Source: Gordonia hirsuta DSM 44140 = NBRC 16056 (GTDB taxonomy: Bacteria > Actinomycetota > Actinomycetes > Mycobacteriales > Mycobacteriaceae). Taken from it: DNA of 61,951 nt. Below, in pieces: positions 15,827 through 24,107 of the stretch. The stretch spans positions 1 to 61,951 of the forward strand of contig NZ_BANT01000023.1 of assembly GCF_000333015.1 (NCBI RefSeq), in the 5' to 3' direction. Position numbers and translations under genes: made by a program. How positions within the stretch are numbered: position 1 is the first letter of the stretch; each line of letters begins with the position of its first letter. Below the pieces are notes generated by a model, which was given only the letters and a program-made list of their open reading frames with translations, had not been told where the DNA came from and did no database searches.

Positions 15827-16087
15827 ATGGATGGCGTGGACTTCGTGGAGATCCGGGACGAGAGCATCCGGCTGGGGCAGTTCCTGAAGCTGGCGAGCCT
15901 GATCGACACCGGCGCCGACGCGAAACTGGTGATCGCCGACGGTCTGGTGACGGTCAACGGCGAGGTGGAACTGCGCCGCGGGCGCCAGTTGCACGACGGC
16001 GATGTGGTGGCGCTGGGCGGCATCGGTGTCCGCGTGCAGAGCCCGGCGGGAACCGGGCTCCTGACAGCTCCCGGGAAGGATTCGTGA
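15827..16087 (+). CDS. S4-domain RNA-binding protein, YaaA/YlmH-like
   Basis: A small (86-aa) protein made almost wholly of one S4 RNA-binding domain: RLGQFLKLASLIDTGADAK, then VIADGLVTVNGEVELRRGRQL and HDGDVVAL. Similar proteins act as ribosome-associated or RNA-binding factors. ATG at 15827 is chosen; a GTG at 15836 would also fit. No good ribosome-binding site is visible, so a leaderless transcript is possible. The next gene begins one base after its stop codon. Confidence 0.8.
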   Translation: MDGVDFVEIRDESIRLGQFLKLASLIDTGADAKLVIADGLVTVNGEVELRRGRQLHDGDVVALGGIGVRVQSPAGTGLLTAPGKDS

Positions 16088-16088
16088 G

Positions 16089-16391
16089 ATGACCGAGGTA
16101 TCCGGCGGGGTGGTGCACCCCTTGCCCGACGACTTGCGCGCAGCCCTGTTGGGTGGTCAGCGCGGACCCGGCGACGACGGCAGCGCATCGGTCGGCCGCA
16201 GTGTGCTGGAACTGTGGGAGGCCTGTACACCGCTGGGCCGCAACGAGTTCATCTGCTGGGTCGATGAGGCCAAACAAGCCAAGACCCGCGCCCGGCGGAT
16301 CCGGCGCACCTGCGAAGAACTGGAAGACGGGATGCGGCGGCCGTGCTGCTGGCCCGGCTGCAAGCACCGCGAGCGCACCGGGAAACCGTAG
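16089..16391 (+). CDS. Small YdeI/OmpD-associated-like protein
   Basis: A 100-aa protein with the helical segment typical of the C-terminal YdeI/OmpD-associated (OmdA) domain: PLPDDLRAALLG, LWEACTPLGRNEFICWVDEAKQ and KTRARRIRRTCEELEDG. The usual N-terminal DUF1905 part is missing. The C-terminus RRPCCWPGCKHRERTGKP contains a CCxxxC group, which might bind metal. Function of this short form is unknown. It is translated right after the S4 protein, with one base between them, so the two are an operon. A short hairpin follows the stop codon. Confidence 0.65.
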   Translation: MTEVSGGVVHPLPDDLRAALLGGQRGPGDDGSASVGRSVLELWEACTPLGRNEFICWVDEAKQAKTRARRIRRTCEELEDGMRRPCCWPGCKHRERTGKP

Positions 16392-16788
16392 CGCCACACA
16401 CTGCCGCTCCTAGAGCCCGCGTCGGGCTCCGGCGGGGCGGACTCGGGCCCCGGCGAGTCAGGCTGCCCGGCGCAGCCGGGCAAACTCTTCGGTGCTCACC
16501 AGTCGTTCCCGCTCGGCGGCCAGTGACCGGGGCGCACGCAGGCGCCCCCACATCGCGCGTACAAGGCCGTGCCCGGTCCGTCGACGTTCTCGCGCGGCGA
16601 CTCCGGTTGCCATTCGAACCACTCCCGAAAAGTTCTCGTACCGATCTCTATCCTGTATCTCGTTCCGGCGGCCTCCGGCGTTACGGCCAACGGGAACGAC
16701 GGCGTGTCACCTGTGGTGTGCCGCACTCGCTGTCCTGGGGGGTCGGTACACTCCGGGGGTTACGTGCACGGTCAGGAGGGCAGGTCCG
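16392..16788. other. Intergenic region upstream of the Ser/Thr kinase
   Basis: This 397-base gap starts with a perfect hairpin, GAGCCCG at 16413-16419 paired with CGGGCTC at 16423-16429, which may end the upstream operon. The rest should hold the kinase promoter; TACACT at 16747-16752 is a possible -10 box. A 76-codon minus-strand frame (16496-16726) is open but has no ribosome-binding site or known similarity. I do not call it. Confidence 0.5.
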
Positions 16789-18549
16789 ATGTCGGACGAG
16801 ATCGAGTCCATCGCGGGCTACCGCATCCTGCGCAGAGTCGGCGCCGGCGGTATGGGCAAGGTCTACGCCGCCCAGCATCCCCGGTTGCCGCGCCAGGACG
16901 CGATCAAGGTCCTCTCCCCCGGCTACTCCAACGATTCGGTGTTCCGCGCCCGATTCGAACGGGAGGGCCAGCTCGCAGCCAGCCTGGAGCACCCGCACAT
17001 CGTGCCGGTGTATGACTGCGGCGTCGACGACGGCCGGCTGTGGCTGTCGATGCGGCTGATCAACGGCCCGACCGCCGCCGAGGAACTCAAAGCGGCGGCG
17101 CCCGGCGGACTGCCGCCGGCTCAGGTGATCGGGATCTGCACGGCGGTGGCCCGTGCGCTGGACTTCGCGCACTCACGGAATCTTCAGCACCGTGACGTCA
17201 AGCCCGAGAACATTCTCATCGATCTGAGCAGCGGCGCCCCGCATCCGGTGCTGTCGGATTTCGGGATCGCCCGGATCGTCGGGGACACCTCCCTGTCGAG
17301 CACCGGCATGGTGATCGGCACCGTCGACTACAGCGCACCCGAGCACCTGAGCGGGGAGGCCACCGACGGCCGCGCCGACCAGTACAGTCTGGCCTGCACC
17401 GCCGCCTACCTGCTCACCGGCATCAAACCGTTCGGCGCCACGAATCCGACCGCGGTGATGATGCGTCACATCCGCGACGAGCGTCCGTCGATCTCGGCAC
17501 TGCGCCCGGATCTGCCGCAGGCGATCGACGACGTCTTCCGCAAGGCACTGGCGATCGCGCCGGACGAACGGTACGGCTCGTGCCAGGAGTTCGTCACCGC
17601 CCTGGACCGGGCGCTGCGGACCGAGAACCCGACCACGGCCACACCGACCACGGCCATCGGTTCACCGCGCGGTGCGACGGCGGCCACCACCCCGGTGCCG
17701 CCGCAGTACCCGGTCACCGAGATCGCCAACATCTCCCATCCGCACCCGCCGGCGCCCCCGGTCCCCGCGCCGCCGCCCGCCCAAGCGCAGGCTCAGGCCC
17801 ACCCGACGATCGCGGCGATCTCGCAGCCGCAGCGGACCGCTCCCCCGCCACCGCCCGGCCGGTATCCGCCCGCACACTCCCAACCGGTGCCGCCGGTGCC
17901 CCCCAAGGGCCGCAAGGCCGGGCTGATCGCCGGTGCGGTGGCTCTGGCCGTGCTGTTGGTCGGCGGAGGCATCGCCTGGGCGATGCTCGGCGGTTCGGAC
18001 GACGACCCCGCCTCGCCCCCGGCCACCGCTGCAGCCGCCGACGGCTCAGCCGAACAGGCCAGCGCCGCGGTGTCCTCGGCACCGCCGCGTCAGCAGTACG
18101 ACATCCTCAACACCACGCGCAACGCGCTCGATCCGTGCCGACTGCCGGCGAATCTGCTGACCGAAGGCGGAATGAACCCGAACCTGAGTCCGGCACGCGC
18201 ACCCAACGGTGACATGCTGCTGTGCAACGGCACTCTGACCGGCAACGCTCCGCCGATCCTGCTCGGCGGGTACGTCCCGGAATCCTCGACGTGGCGGTGG
18301 ATGGTCGAGCAGTACGACCGCGGAGCCCCGGCGTTCCCTGATCTGCCCGGCTGGCGCAGGTACGAAGCCTACGACGGGGTGACCCGATGCAAGTACGGGT
18401 TCGTCGCCGAGAACGCCCCCCGCTACGCCTTCGAACTGGCGGTGCAGGTCCGGCCGGCCAGCGGCGGTTTCGATGTGCGGGCACGTGAAGATGCGTGCAA
18501 TCGTCTCGCCCAGGCGGCACGGGCGATCGACCCGGCGATGCCGCACTGA
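16789..18549 (+). CDS. Membrane Ser/Thr protein kinase (PknB family) with extracytoplasmic domain
   Basis: A 586-aa receptor-type kinase. The kinase domain (about 8-275) has GAGGMGKVY, the lysine in AIKVLS, catalytic HRDVKPENI, SDFGIAR and activation-loop GTVDYSAPEH. A Pro/Ala/Thr-rich linker spans about 280-375. One membrane helix follows (LIAGAVALAVLLVGGGIAWA, about 381-402). The outside domain of about 180 residues has four Cys that could form two disulfides. ATG 16789 follows AGGAGGG. The next gene's ATG overlaps the stop as TGATG, so kinase and SGNH hydrolase are coupled. The ligand is unknown. It is separate from the pknA locus at the right end. Confidence 0.92.
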   Translation: MSDEIESIAGYRILRRVGAGGMGKVYAAQHPRLPRQDAIKVLSPGYSNDSVFRARFEREGQLAASLEHPHIVPVYDCGVDDGRLWLSMRLINGPTAAEELKAAAPGGLPPAQVIGICTAVARALDFAHSRNLQHRDVKPENILIDLSSGAPHPVLSDFGIARIVGDTSLSSTGMVIGTVDYSAPEHLSGEATDGRADQYSLACTAAYLLTGIKPFGATNPTAVMMRHIRDERPSISALRPDLPQAIDDVFRKALAIAPDERYGSCQEFVTALDRALRTENPTTATPTTAIGSPRGATAATTPVPPQYPVTEIANISHPHPPAPPVPAPPPAQAQAQAHPTIAAISQPQRTAPPPPPGRYPPAHSQPVPPVPPKGRKAGLIAGAVALAVLLVGGGIAWAMLGGSDDDPASPPATAAAADGSAEQASAAVSSAPPRQQYDILNTTRNALDPCRLPANLLTEGGMNPNLSPARAPNGDMLLCNGTLTGNAPPILLGGYVPESSTWRWMVEQYDRGAPAFPDLPGWRRYEAYDGVTRCKYGFVAENAPRYAFELAVQVRPASGGFDVRAREDACNRLAQAARAIDPAMPH

Positions 18550-19529
18550 TGGCGCCGGTCTCCCGCCGGAACATCCTTCCGGTGCTGCTGCTGGTGACCG
18601 CACTGATCGCCATCATCGCGGTCGCGACGGTCCTGGTGCTCGATCGCCGCGGTGAGATGACGGTGGCCGGTACCCCGTCGTCGGCCGGCGGCACGCCCTC
18701 GGCGGCCGCACCGAGCCAGGCACCGCTGCCCAAGAAGCTCGGACCCGGCGCCCGCCATGTGCACATGGGTGACTCGTACGCGGCCGGCACCGGGGAGAGC
18801 GATCTGGCCCCCGACGCCCCGGTACGCTGCCAGCGCACCTCCTCCAATCCCGGCATCCAGGTGGCTGAACGCATGAAGTGGGCGGTCCGCGACGTCAGTT
18901 GCACCAGCGCCAAGACCGAGCACATGACCCAGTCCCAGCATCGCGGCCTGGCACCACAGACCGAGGCGCTCGACGACAGCATCGACGTGGTGACCGTGGT
19001 CCTCGGCGCCAATGACGAAGACTTCTTCGGCTTCCTGGTCAGCCGCTGTGCCGGCGCAGGCGCGGAGGATCCGACCGGGTCGCCCTGTCGCGACCAGTAC
19101 GGCCAGGAGCTGATCGAGAAGCTGACGTCGGGCACCGGCCCGAACCTGAAGGCCGCCTACGCCGAGATCGCCGCCAAGGCACCCAACGCCGAGATCTACG
19201 CGATCGGCTATCCGTGGCTGGTCCCCGCCTCCGGTGCCTGCCGGCCCGAGCTCGGCTTCGCCGACGGCGACATCGCCTTCGCCCGGGAACTGCAGGCCGA
19301 GCTCAACTCACGCGCCAAGAGCGCGGTGGAAAGCGTCGGCGGCACCTTTGTGGACATGGCCGAGCTCTCCGACGGGCACGATGCCTGCACCACCGAGAAA
19401 GTGCGCTGGATCGAACCCGCCTTCGATGCGGACGGCCGCACGATGGGGATCCCGGGCAATCATCCGAACGCCCGCGGCCAGCGGGCCATGGCCGACGCTC
19501 TGGAGAAGGCGATCCGCGCAGGGCGCTGA
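18549..19529 (+). CDS. Membrane-anchored SGNH/GDSL-family hydrolase
   Basis: A 326-aa protein with an N-terminal membrane anchor (about 9-31, NILPVLLLVTALIAIIAVAT), a Ser/Pro/Ala linker and an extracytoplasmic SGNH hydrolase. Catalytic blocks are HMGDSYAAGTG (Ser about 76), the conserved Asn in VVLGANDEDFF and the terminal His in PGNHPNARGQ. Four or more Cys in the domain suggest disulfides outside the cell. Such enzymes cleave esters on lipids or polysaccharides. Its start overlaps the kinase stop (TGATG), so the two are translationally coupled and the kinase or its signal may control envelope ester turnover. Confidence 0.82.
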   Translation: MAPVSRRNILPVLLLVTALIAIIAVATVLVLDRRGEMTVAGTPSSAGGTPSAAAPSQAPLPKKLGPGARHVHMGDSYAAGTGESDLAPDAPVRCQRTSSNPGIQVAERMKWAVRDVSCTSAKTEHMTQSQHRGLAPQTEALDDSIDVVTVVLGANDEDFFGFLVSRCAGAGAEDPTGSPCRDQYGQELIEKLTSGTGPNLKAAYAEIAAKAPNAEIYAIGYPWLVPASGACRPELGFADGDIAFARELQAELNSRAKSAVESVGGTFVDMAELSDGHDACTTEKVRWIEPAFDADGRTMGIPGNHPNARGQRAMADALEKAIRAGR

Positions 19530-19625
19530 GCGGTCCGGATCCTGGACCTCGCGGCGGCCGTTGCCTCCCGGTGCAGTCGCCGTTCCTACTACCGCTGCGG
19601 CGACCTACCGCTGCTGCGGCGGCCG

Positions 19626-20486
19626 CTAGCGGATCGCCCGCGCCACCGTCCGGGCGGCGACCGCGTCACCGTGCGGAGTCGGGTGCGCGAACAGGAAGGT
19701 CTCGCCCAGCGCCGGGAACGGGTGCCGGTTGACCCACGGGTCCAGGCTGCACACGCCGTGCCCGTTGGTGGCGGCGTTGAGGTTCACAAAACGCACTCCC
19801 AGCCGACGCGCCGCCTCCTTCTGGGCGACCTGCATCTTGGCCAGGAAGGTCGGTGCGGCCGTCCGACCGGGCTCGGGCACCGGGATCAGGCCCAGCGCCT
19901 TGCTGCACATCTCCCGCTGTCCCGGGGCGAACACCTGCGGGTACCCGACGATCGCGATACGCGCGTTCGGTGCGGCGCTGCGGACATAGGTCACCAGCGC
20001 ACGCAGCTGCTGGGCGTAGTTGGCACCGGTCAGGGTCGGGAAGCTCTGCTGGCCGCGGTCCCACAGGCCCGGTCCGCCGCCGAAGGAGTTGAAGCCCAGC
20101 TGGACCAGCACGGCCCGCGTGTTGGCGTTGAATCCCCCGCGCCGGCGGACCTCCTGGGCCTCGTCGTACACGTTGTAGCCGCCGTTGCCGAGCTTGGCAC
20201 CGCTGCAGGCGACGTTCATGATCGGGTGGCTGGTGTGCCGTGCGAGCTGCGCCGGCCAGGCGGTGGCGCTGCGGCGGCATTGGCCGGACTGCGACTTCTT
20301 GTAGGCATAGTTCGTGGTGTACGAATCGCCCATCACCACGATGTAGGACCCCGGTCGCGCCTCCGCCGGAGCGACCGCCAACGGCGCCAGCAGGGCGACC
20401 ACGGCGGCGAGCATCGCGACGATCGTCCCGGACCGTCGCCGACCGCGAACAGAACGACGCAGACCGTTTCGCATGGTGACACGCAC
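19626..20486 (-). CDS. Secreted SGNH/GDSL-family hydrolase
   Basis: A 286-aa protein with an Arg-rich N-terminus and signal peptide (about residues 20-43, ending APAEA). The nucleophile block is VVMGDSYTTNYAY. LGFNSFGG occupies the position of the usual GxN block, and HPTPHGDAVAA supplies the end His. Cys are present in pairs (QCRRS, NVACSG, EMCSK, GVCSL), which suggests disulfide bonding in an exported protein. Start could be the ATG at 20486 or 20474. The gene converges with the membrane-anchored hydrolase at 18549 but is only distantly similar. Substrate unknown; an esterase acting on envelope lipids or glycans is likely. Confidence 0.8.
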   Translation of the reverse strand: MRVTMRNGLRRSVRGRRRSGTIVAMLAAVVALLAPLAVAPAEARPGSYIVVMGDSYTTNYAYKKSQSGQCRRSATAWPAQLARHTSHPIMNVACSGAKLGNGGYNVYDEAQEVRRRGGFNANTRAVLVQLGFNSFGGGPGLWDRGQQSFPTLTGANYAQQLRALVTYVRSAAPNARIAIVGYPQVFAPGQREMCSKALGLIPVPEPGRTAAPTFLAKMQVAQKEAARRLGVRFVNLNAATNGHGVCSLDPWVNRHPFPALGETFLFAHPTPHGDAVAARTVARAIR

Positions 20487-20623
20487 GATGAATCCCCATT
20501 CCTGGAAGTCGGAGTGTGCGAAAAGCCTAACAGTGCGCGTTCGGCTAGGGCCGGGTTCCCCTGAGCAGATGACACCGGCCGGCGGGAAGCAAGCGGCCGC
20601 TGGTCCGACCGAACAGCGGCAGG

Positions 20624-21910
20624 TCAGGGGATCGCGCGGGTGTCGCGCTGCACGATGTCGACCACCGTGAGCCCACCGTTCGCGTGTCGGCCGACCTTCT
20701 TGTTTCGGCCTGTCTTCTTCCTCCCGGTGATCGGTTTGTCGACGTACTGATAGATCAGCGCCGCCGCGATCGTCGACAGGATCAGTGCCACCGCGGCATA
20801 TCCGAGCCAGGCCCAGAATCCGCCGGCCCGGCCCGAGGCCAGATAGCGCACGACGATCACCATCACCGGATACTGAATCAGGTAGAAGGCATAGGAGATG
20901 TCGCCGAACCAGACCATCCGCCGGGTCGAGTTCAGCCCGCGCCGGCCCGCCACGTCCCGGTTGGCCGCCGTGGCGATCACCGCGGCCGTCGGCAGCAGGA
21001 TCAGCACCGACATCTTGAAGTTGATCGGCACGAACCAGGTCGCCGCGAACGTCCCCGCCAAGGCCAGCAGCGGCCAGAGCATGCGCTGATTGCGGAATCG
21101 CCCCATCAACACCAGCCGGCAGACCAGCACACCGATGAAGAATTCCGGCAGCCGCACCAGCGGGAAGTAGTAGCTGAACCAGTACGCCACATCGCCGTAG
21201 CCGACGTACTCGCGGGCGAAGAACTCCGGTGAGGCGTTATACCCCCAGTCCTGCGTCGTGGCCGGCACCGGCCACGCGACCCTGGCACCGAACAGGTTCT
21301 CGGTGCTCTTGTCCCCGGGCGCCCACAGATACAGCGCGGTGTGCATGGCCACGATCAGCGCGAACAGAATCCCCAGCGCCCGTCCGACCAGCCGGTCCGG
21401 GATGCGCGCGATCAGCGGCGCCAGGAACGGGAACGTCAGATAGAACAGCATCTCCGAGGCCAACGACCAGGCAGGCACGTTCAGCCCGCCCAAAGACGTC
21501 CAGTTCGGCCACCACGTCTGGATCAGCGCCAGCGCCGGCAGCCAGGTGTCCAGGCGGCCGATCGGAATCGGGATCACCAGCATCAGCACGACCGTCGCCA
21601 CGATGTGCGTGGGATAGATCTTCTTGATGCGCCGCCACATGAACGAGACCTCGGTGTCGTTGCGGCGCCGGGTCCACCACATGACGAAGCCGGAGAGCAC
21701 GAAGAAGAACGTCACACCCGCGGCACCGACCTGCATCGGCACGGCTTTGGCCAGGTCCCAGTAGCCATCGCTCCCGTAGAACGGGTAGATCGGCAGAAAA
21801 ACGACGACGTGCAGGACGAAGACGGCCAGCGCGGCCCACCAGCGCATCCCCGTCAGCGACGGAAGGCGGGCACCGCGCACATCGGCGGCGGTGTCGACCG
21901 GAGCGCTCAT
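20624..21910 (-). CDS. Acyltransferase-3 family membrane protein
   Basis: A 428-aa integral membrane protein with about ten helices, of the Acyl_transf_3 (OafA/NodX) family that moves acyl groups to sugars or lipids. The opening RLPSLTGMRWWAALAVFVLH carries the conserved R and H. The block FFFVLSGFVMWW and the lines VPAWSLASEMLFYLTFPFL and WFGDISYAFYLIQYPVMV are typical. The Lys/Arg-rich C-terminal tail is cytosolic. ATG at 21910 is chosen because it starts the conserved part; the frame opens at 21982. A possible minus-strand -10 box TATACT is at 22046-22051. With the two SGNH hydrolases nearby it fits envelope O-acylation. Confidence 0.88.
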   Translation of the reverse strand: MSAPVDTAADVRGARLPSLTGMRWWAALAVFVLHVVVFLPIYPFYGSDGYWDLAKAVPMQVGAAGVTFFFVLSGFVMWWTRRRNDTEVSFMWRRIKKIYPTHIVATVVLMLVIPIPIGRLDTWLPALALIQTWWPNWTSLGGLNVPAWSLASEMLFYLTFPFLAPLIARIPDRLVGRALGILFALIVAMHTALYLWAPGDKSTENLFGARVAWPVPATTQDWGYNASPEFFAREYVGYGDVAYWFSYYFPLVRLPEFFIGVLVCRLVLMGRFRNQRMLWPLLALAGTFAATWFVPINFKMSVLILLPTAAVIATAANRDVAGRRGLNSTRRMVWFGDISYAFYLIQYPVMVIVVRYLASGRAGGFWAWLGYAAVALILSTIAAALIYQYVDKPITGRKKTGRNKKVGRHANGGLTVVDIVQRDTRAIP

Positions 21911-22163
21911 CCGCGGAACCGGCCCGCAGCGTCGCACCGTGTCGCGACCCGAGCGGCGAGGCCGGGCGCGCCTCGGAGGCACAAGTGGCCCACACCCGGG
22001 GGTTCGGGGTGTCGCGCAGGTGAGGAGGCCGAGGTCATCGTTGGGAGTATACGAGTCGGCCGATTCGTCGCACCGGGCCCTGGCGGCAGGACGAACGCTC
22101 GGCGTGGGTTACCGCTCGTCCCGGTCTGTCCGTCCGGTTCCGCCCGGCGGTGCTTCCGGCAAC

Positions 22164-22200
22164 CGGCTACTGACCCGGGTCATCGCCGGGTCAGTAGCCG
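22164..22200 (-). terminator. Strong hairpin overlapping the lipoprotein stop codon
   Basis: A perfect 15-bp stem (CGGCTACTGACCCGG at 22164-22178 with its complement at 22186-22200) and a 7-nt loop. The stop codon of the Pro/Glu-rich lipoprotein gene (22191-22193) is inside the stem. It lacks a U tract. It likely ends this monocistronic transcript. The 253 bases between it and the acyltransferase start hold no gene. Confidence 0.7.
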
Positions 22201-22517
22201 GGGCGACCGCCGCCACCCTGCGGCAGTTCGGGGACCTCCGCCGGTGGCTGCTCCTGCTGCTGCGGCTGCTCCTGCGGTGCCTCCGGCACCACCGGCTCGG
22301 GCTCGACCGGCTGCACCGGCTGTTCCGCCGACGACTTCGGTGCGGCCTTCGACGAGCTCACCGCCGACGAGGAGGCCGGCGTCGACGATTCGACGCTGCT
22401 GGCCGGCACCGACACGCTCGACGGCGTGGTCTTCTCCTCGTCGCCCGAACTGCATGCGGTCAGCAGTCCCAGTGCGGCGAAGGCGCCGATGACAGCGGTC
22501 GCGGACTTCTTGTTCAT
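22191..22517 (-). CDS. Small Ser/Pro/Gln-rich lipoprotein
   Basis: A 108-aa predicted lipoprotein. The signal peptide MNKKSATAVIGAFAALGLL leads to the lipobox LTAC, Cys about residue 22. The rest is low complexity: Ser/Ala/Val-rich (about 30-65), then Pro/Glu/Gln-rich, ending GGGGRPGY. No enzyme domain is visible. ATG 22517 follows GAGGAG; the longer frame to 22568 is not needed. It may be a surface spacer or a cell-wall-interacting peptide. It is transcribed away from gltD with an intrinsic-type hairpin at its end. Confidence 0.75.
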   Translation of the reverse strand: MNKKSATAVIGAFAALGLLTACSSGDEEKTTPSSVSVPASSVESSTPASSSAVSSSKAAPKSSAEQPVQPVEPEPVVPEAPQEQPQQQEQPPAEVPELPQGGGGRPGY

Positions 22518-22619
22518 CTCACTCCTCGATCTCCGGTCCAGATGGATCTCCAGTCCAGATGGCTTCATTAGAGCACGACGTCCGGGCCGTGGGACGTTCC
22601 GAGCCCCCAGGTCCGGGCA

Positions 22620-24107
22620 CTATCGCTGCGCCACCTGGGTCGGGACGATCGGGGCCGGCAGCTCGGTGCTCTCGGTCAGGTAGACGTCGACGGCGGCGGC
22701 AACGGACCGTCCCTCGGCGATCGCCCAGACGATCAACGACTGCCCGCGACCCGCATCCCCGGCGACGAAGACCCCGGGCAGACCGTCGGCGGCGAAGTGC
22801 TCGTCGCGGGCGATCGTCCCGCGCGCGTCGTAGGCGACGCCGAGCTCGTCGAGCAGACCGGCACGTTCGGGACCCAGAAAGCCCATCGCCAGCAACACCA
22901 GGTCGCATTCCAGTTCGAAGTCGGACCCCTCGACCTTCTCGAAGCGGCCCGCGGTCATCGTGACCTCGTGCGCCTTGAGGCCGGTGACGGCCCCGTTGCG
23001 GCCGACGAACTGCTCGGTGTTGACACTGAAGACGCGTTCGCCGCCTTCTTCGTGCGCCGAGGACACCCGATACATCAGGGGATACAGCGGCCACGGCGTC
23101 GATGCGGCGCGTTCGGCCGGCGGGCGCGGCATGATCTCGAACTGGTGCACCTGCTGCGCGCCCTGGCGCAGTGCGGTCCCCAGACAGTCCGCACCGGTGT
23201 CACCCCCACCGATGATGACCACCTTCTTACCGCGCGCGGTGATCTGCGGTCGGCCGCACCGACCCGGCGATGAGACATCGGCGCGATCGTCGTCGCCTAC
23301 CGCGGCCCGGTTGGCCTGCGGCAGATACTCCATCGCCTGGTGGATGCCGTCGAGGTCACGCCCCGGGATCGGCAGATCCCGCCCGATCGTCGAACCGGTG
23401 GCCAGCACCACCGCGTCGAACCGGCTCCGCAGCTGCTCGGCGGTCACATCCACCCCGACGTTCACACCGGTGCGCAAGACGGTGCCCTCTGCCTCCATCT
23501 GGGCCAGCCGCCGGTCGATGATGTGCTTTTCGATCTTGAATTCGGGGATCCCGTAGCGCAGCAGACCACCGATGCGGTCGGCACGCTCGAAGACGGTCAC
23601 CGCATGTCCGGCCCGGGTCAGCTGCTGCGCGGCGGCCAGGCCCGCCGGCCCCGAACCGACCACGGCGACGCTGCGCCCGGTTCTTCTCGAGGGCATCACC
23701 GGGACGACGGTGTCGTCGGCGAAGGCCTTCTCCACCAACTCCAGCTCCACCTGCTTGATGGTCACCGGCGGCTGGTTGATGCCCAGCACGCAGGAGGCCT
23801 CACACGGCGCCGGGCACAGCCGGCCGGTGAATTCGGGGAAGTTGTTCGTCGCGTGCAACCGCTCGATGCCGGCGGCCCAGTCGTTCCGGTACACCAGGTC
23901 GTTCCACTCGGGAATCAGATTCCCCAGTGGACACCCGTTGTGGCAGAAGGGGATTCCGCAGTCCATGCAGCGGCTGGCCTGCGTGCGCAGCCGCTGCCCG
24001 TCGAACTCGTTGTAGACCTCGTTGTAGTCGAGCAGCCGGAGCTCGACGGGTCGCCGGGTCGGCAGGTCCCGCTCGGTGTGCTTGAGAAAACCTCTCGGAT
24101 CAGCCAT
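22620..24107 (-). CDS. gltD: Glutamate synthase small subunit
   Basis: The 495-aa beta subunit of NADPH-dependent glutamate synthase feeds electrons from NADPH to the large subunit. The N-terminal Cys motifs [14 protein letters not shown] and [10 protein letters not shown] bind two [4Fe-4S] clusters. The FAD-binding motif [15 protein letters not shown] is about residue 150 and the NADPH-binding motif [13 protein letters not shown] about residue 300. [23 protein letters not shown] near the C-terminus closes the FAD site. Length is normal. The start overlaps the gltB stop by 8 bp, so the two subunits are coupled. Confidence 0.96.
   Translation of the reverse strand: MADPRGFLKHTERDLPTRRPVELRLLDYNEVYNEFDGQRLRTQASRCMDCGIPFCHNGCPLGNLIPEWNDLVYRNDWAAGIERLHATNNFPEFTGRLCPAPCEASCVLGINQPPVTIKQVELELVEKAFADDTVVPVMPSRRTGRSVAVVGSGPAGLAAAQQLTRAGHAVTVFERADRIGGLLRYGIPEFKIEKHIIDRRLAQMEAEGTVLRTGVNVGVDVTAEQLRSRFDAVVLATGSTIGRDLPIPGRDLDGIHQAMEYLPQANRAAVGDDDRADVSSPGRCGRPQITARGKKVVIIGGGDTGADCLGTALRQGAQQVHQFEIMPRPPAERAASTPWPLYPLMYRVSSAHEEGGERVFSVNTEQFVGRNGAVTGLKAHEVTMTAGRFEKVEGSDFELECDLVLLAMGFLGPERAGLLDELGVAYDARGTIARDEHFAADGLPGVFVAGDAGRGQSLIVWAIAEGRSVAAAVDVYLTESTELPAPIVPTQVAQR

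Noticed and set aside
16496..16726. A 76-codon minus-strand frame in the gap before the kinase
   Set aside because: No ribosome-binding site, a GTG start, no recognisable domain; described only as part of the gap.
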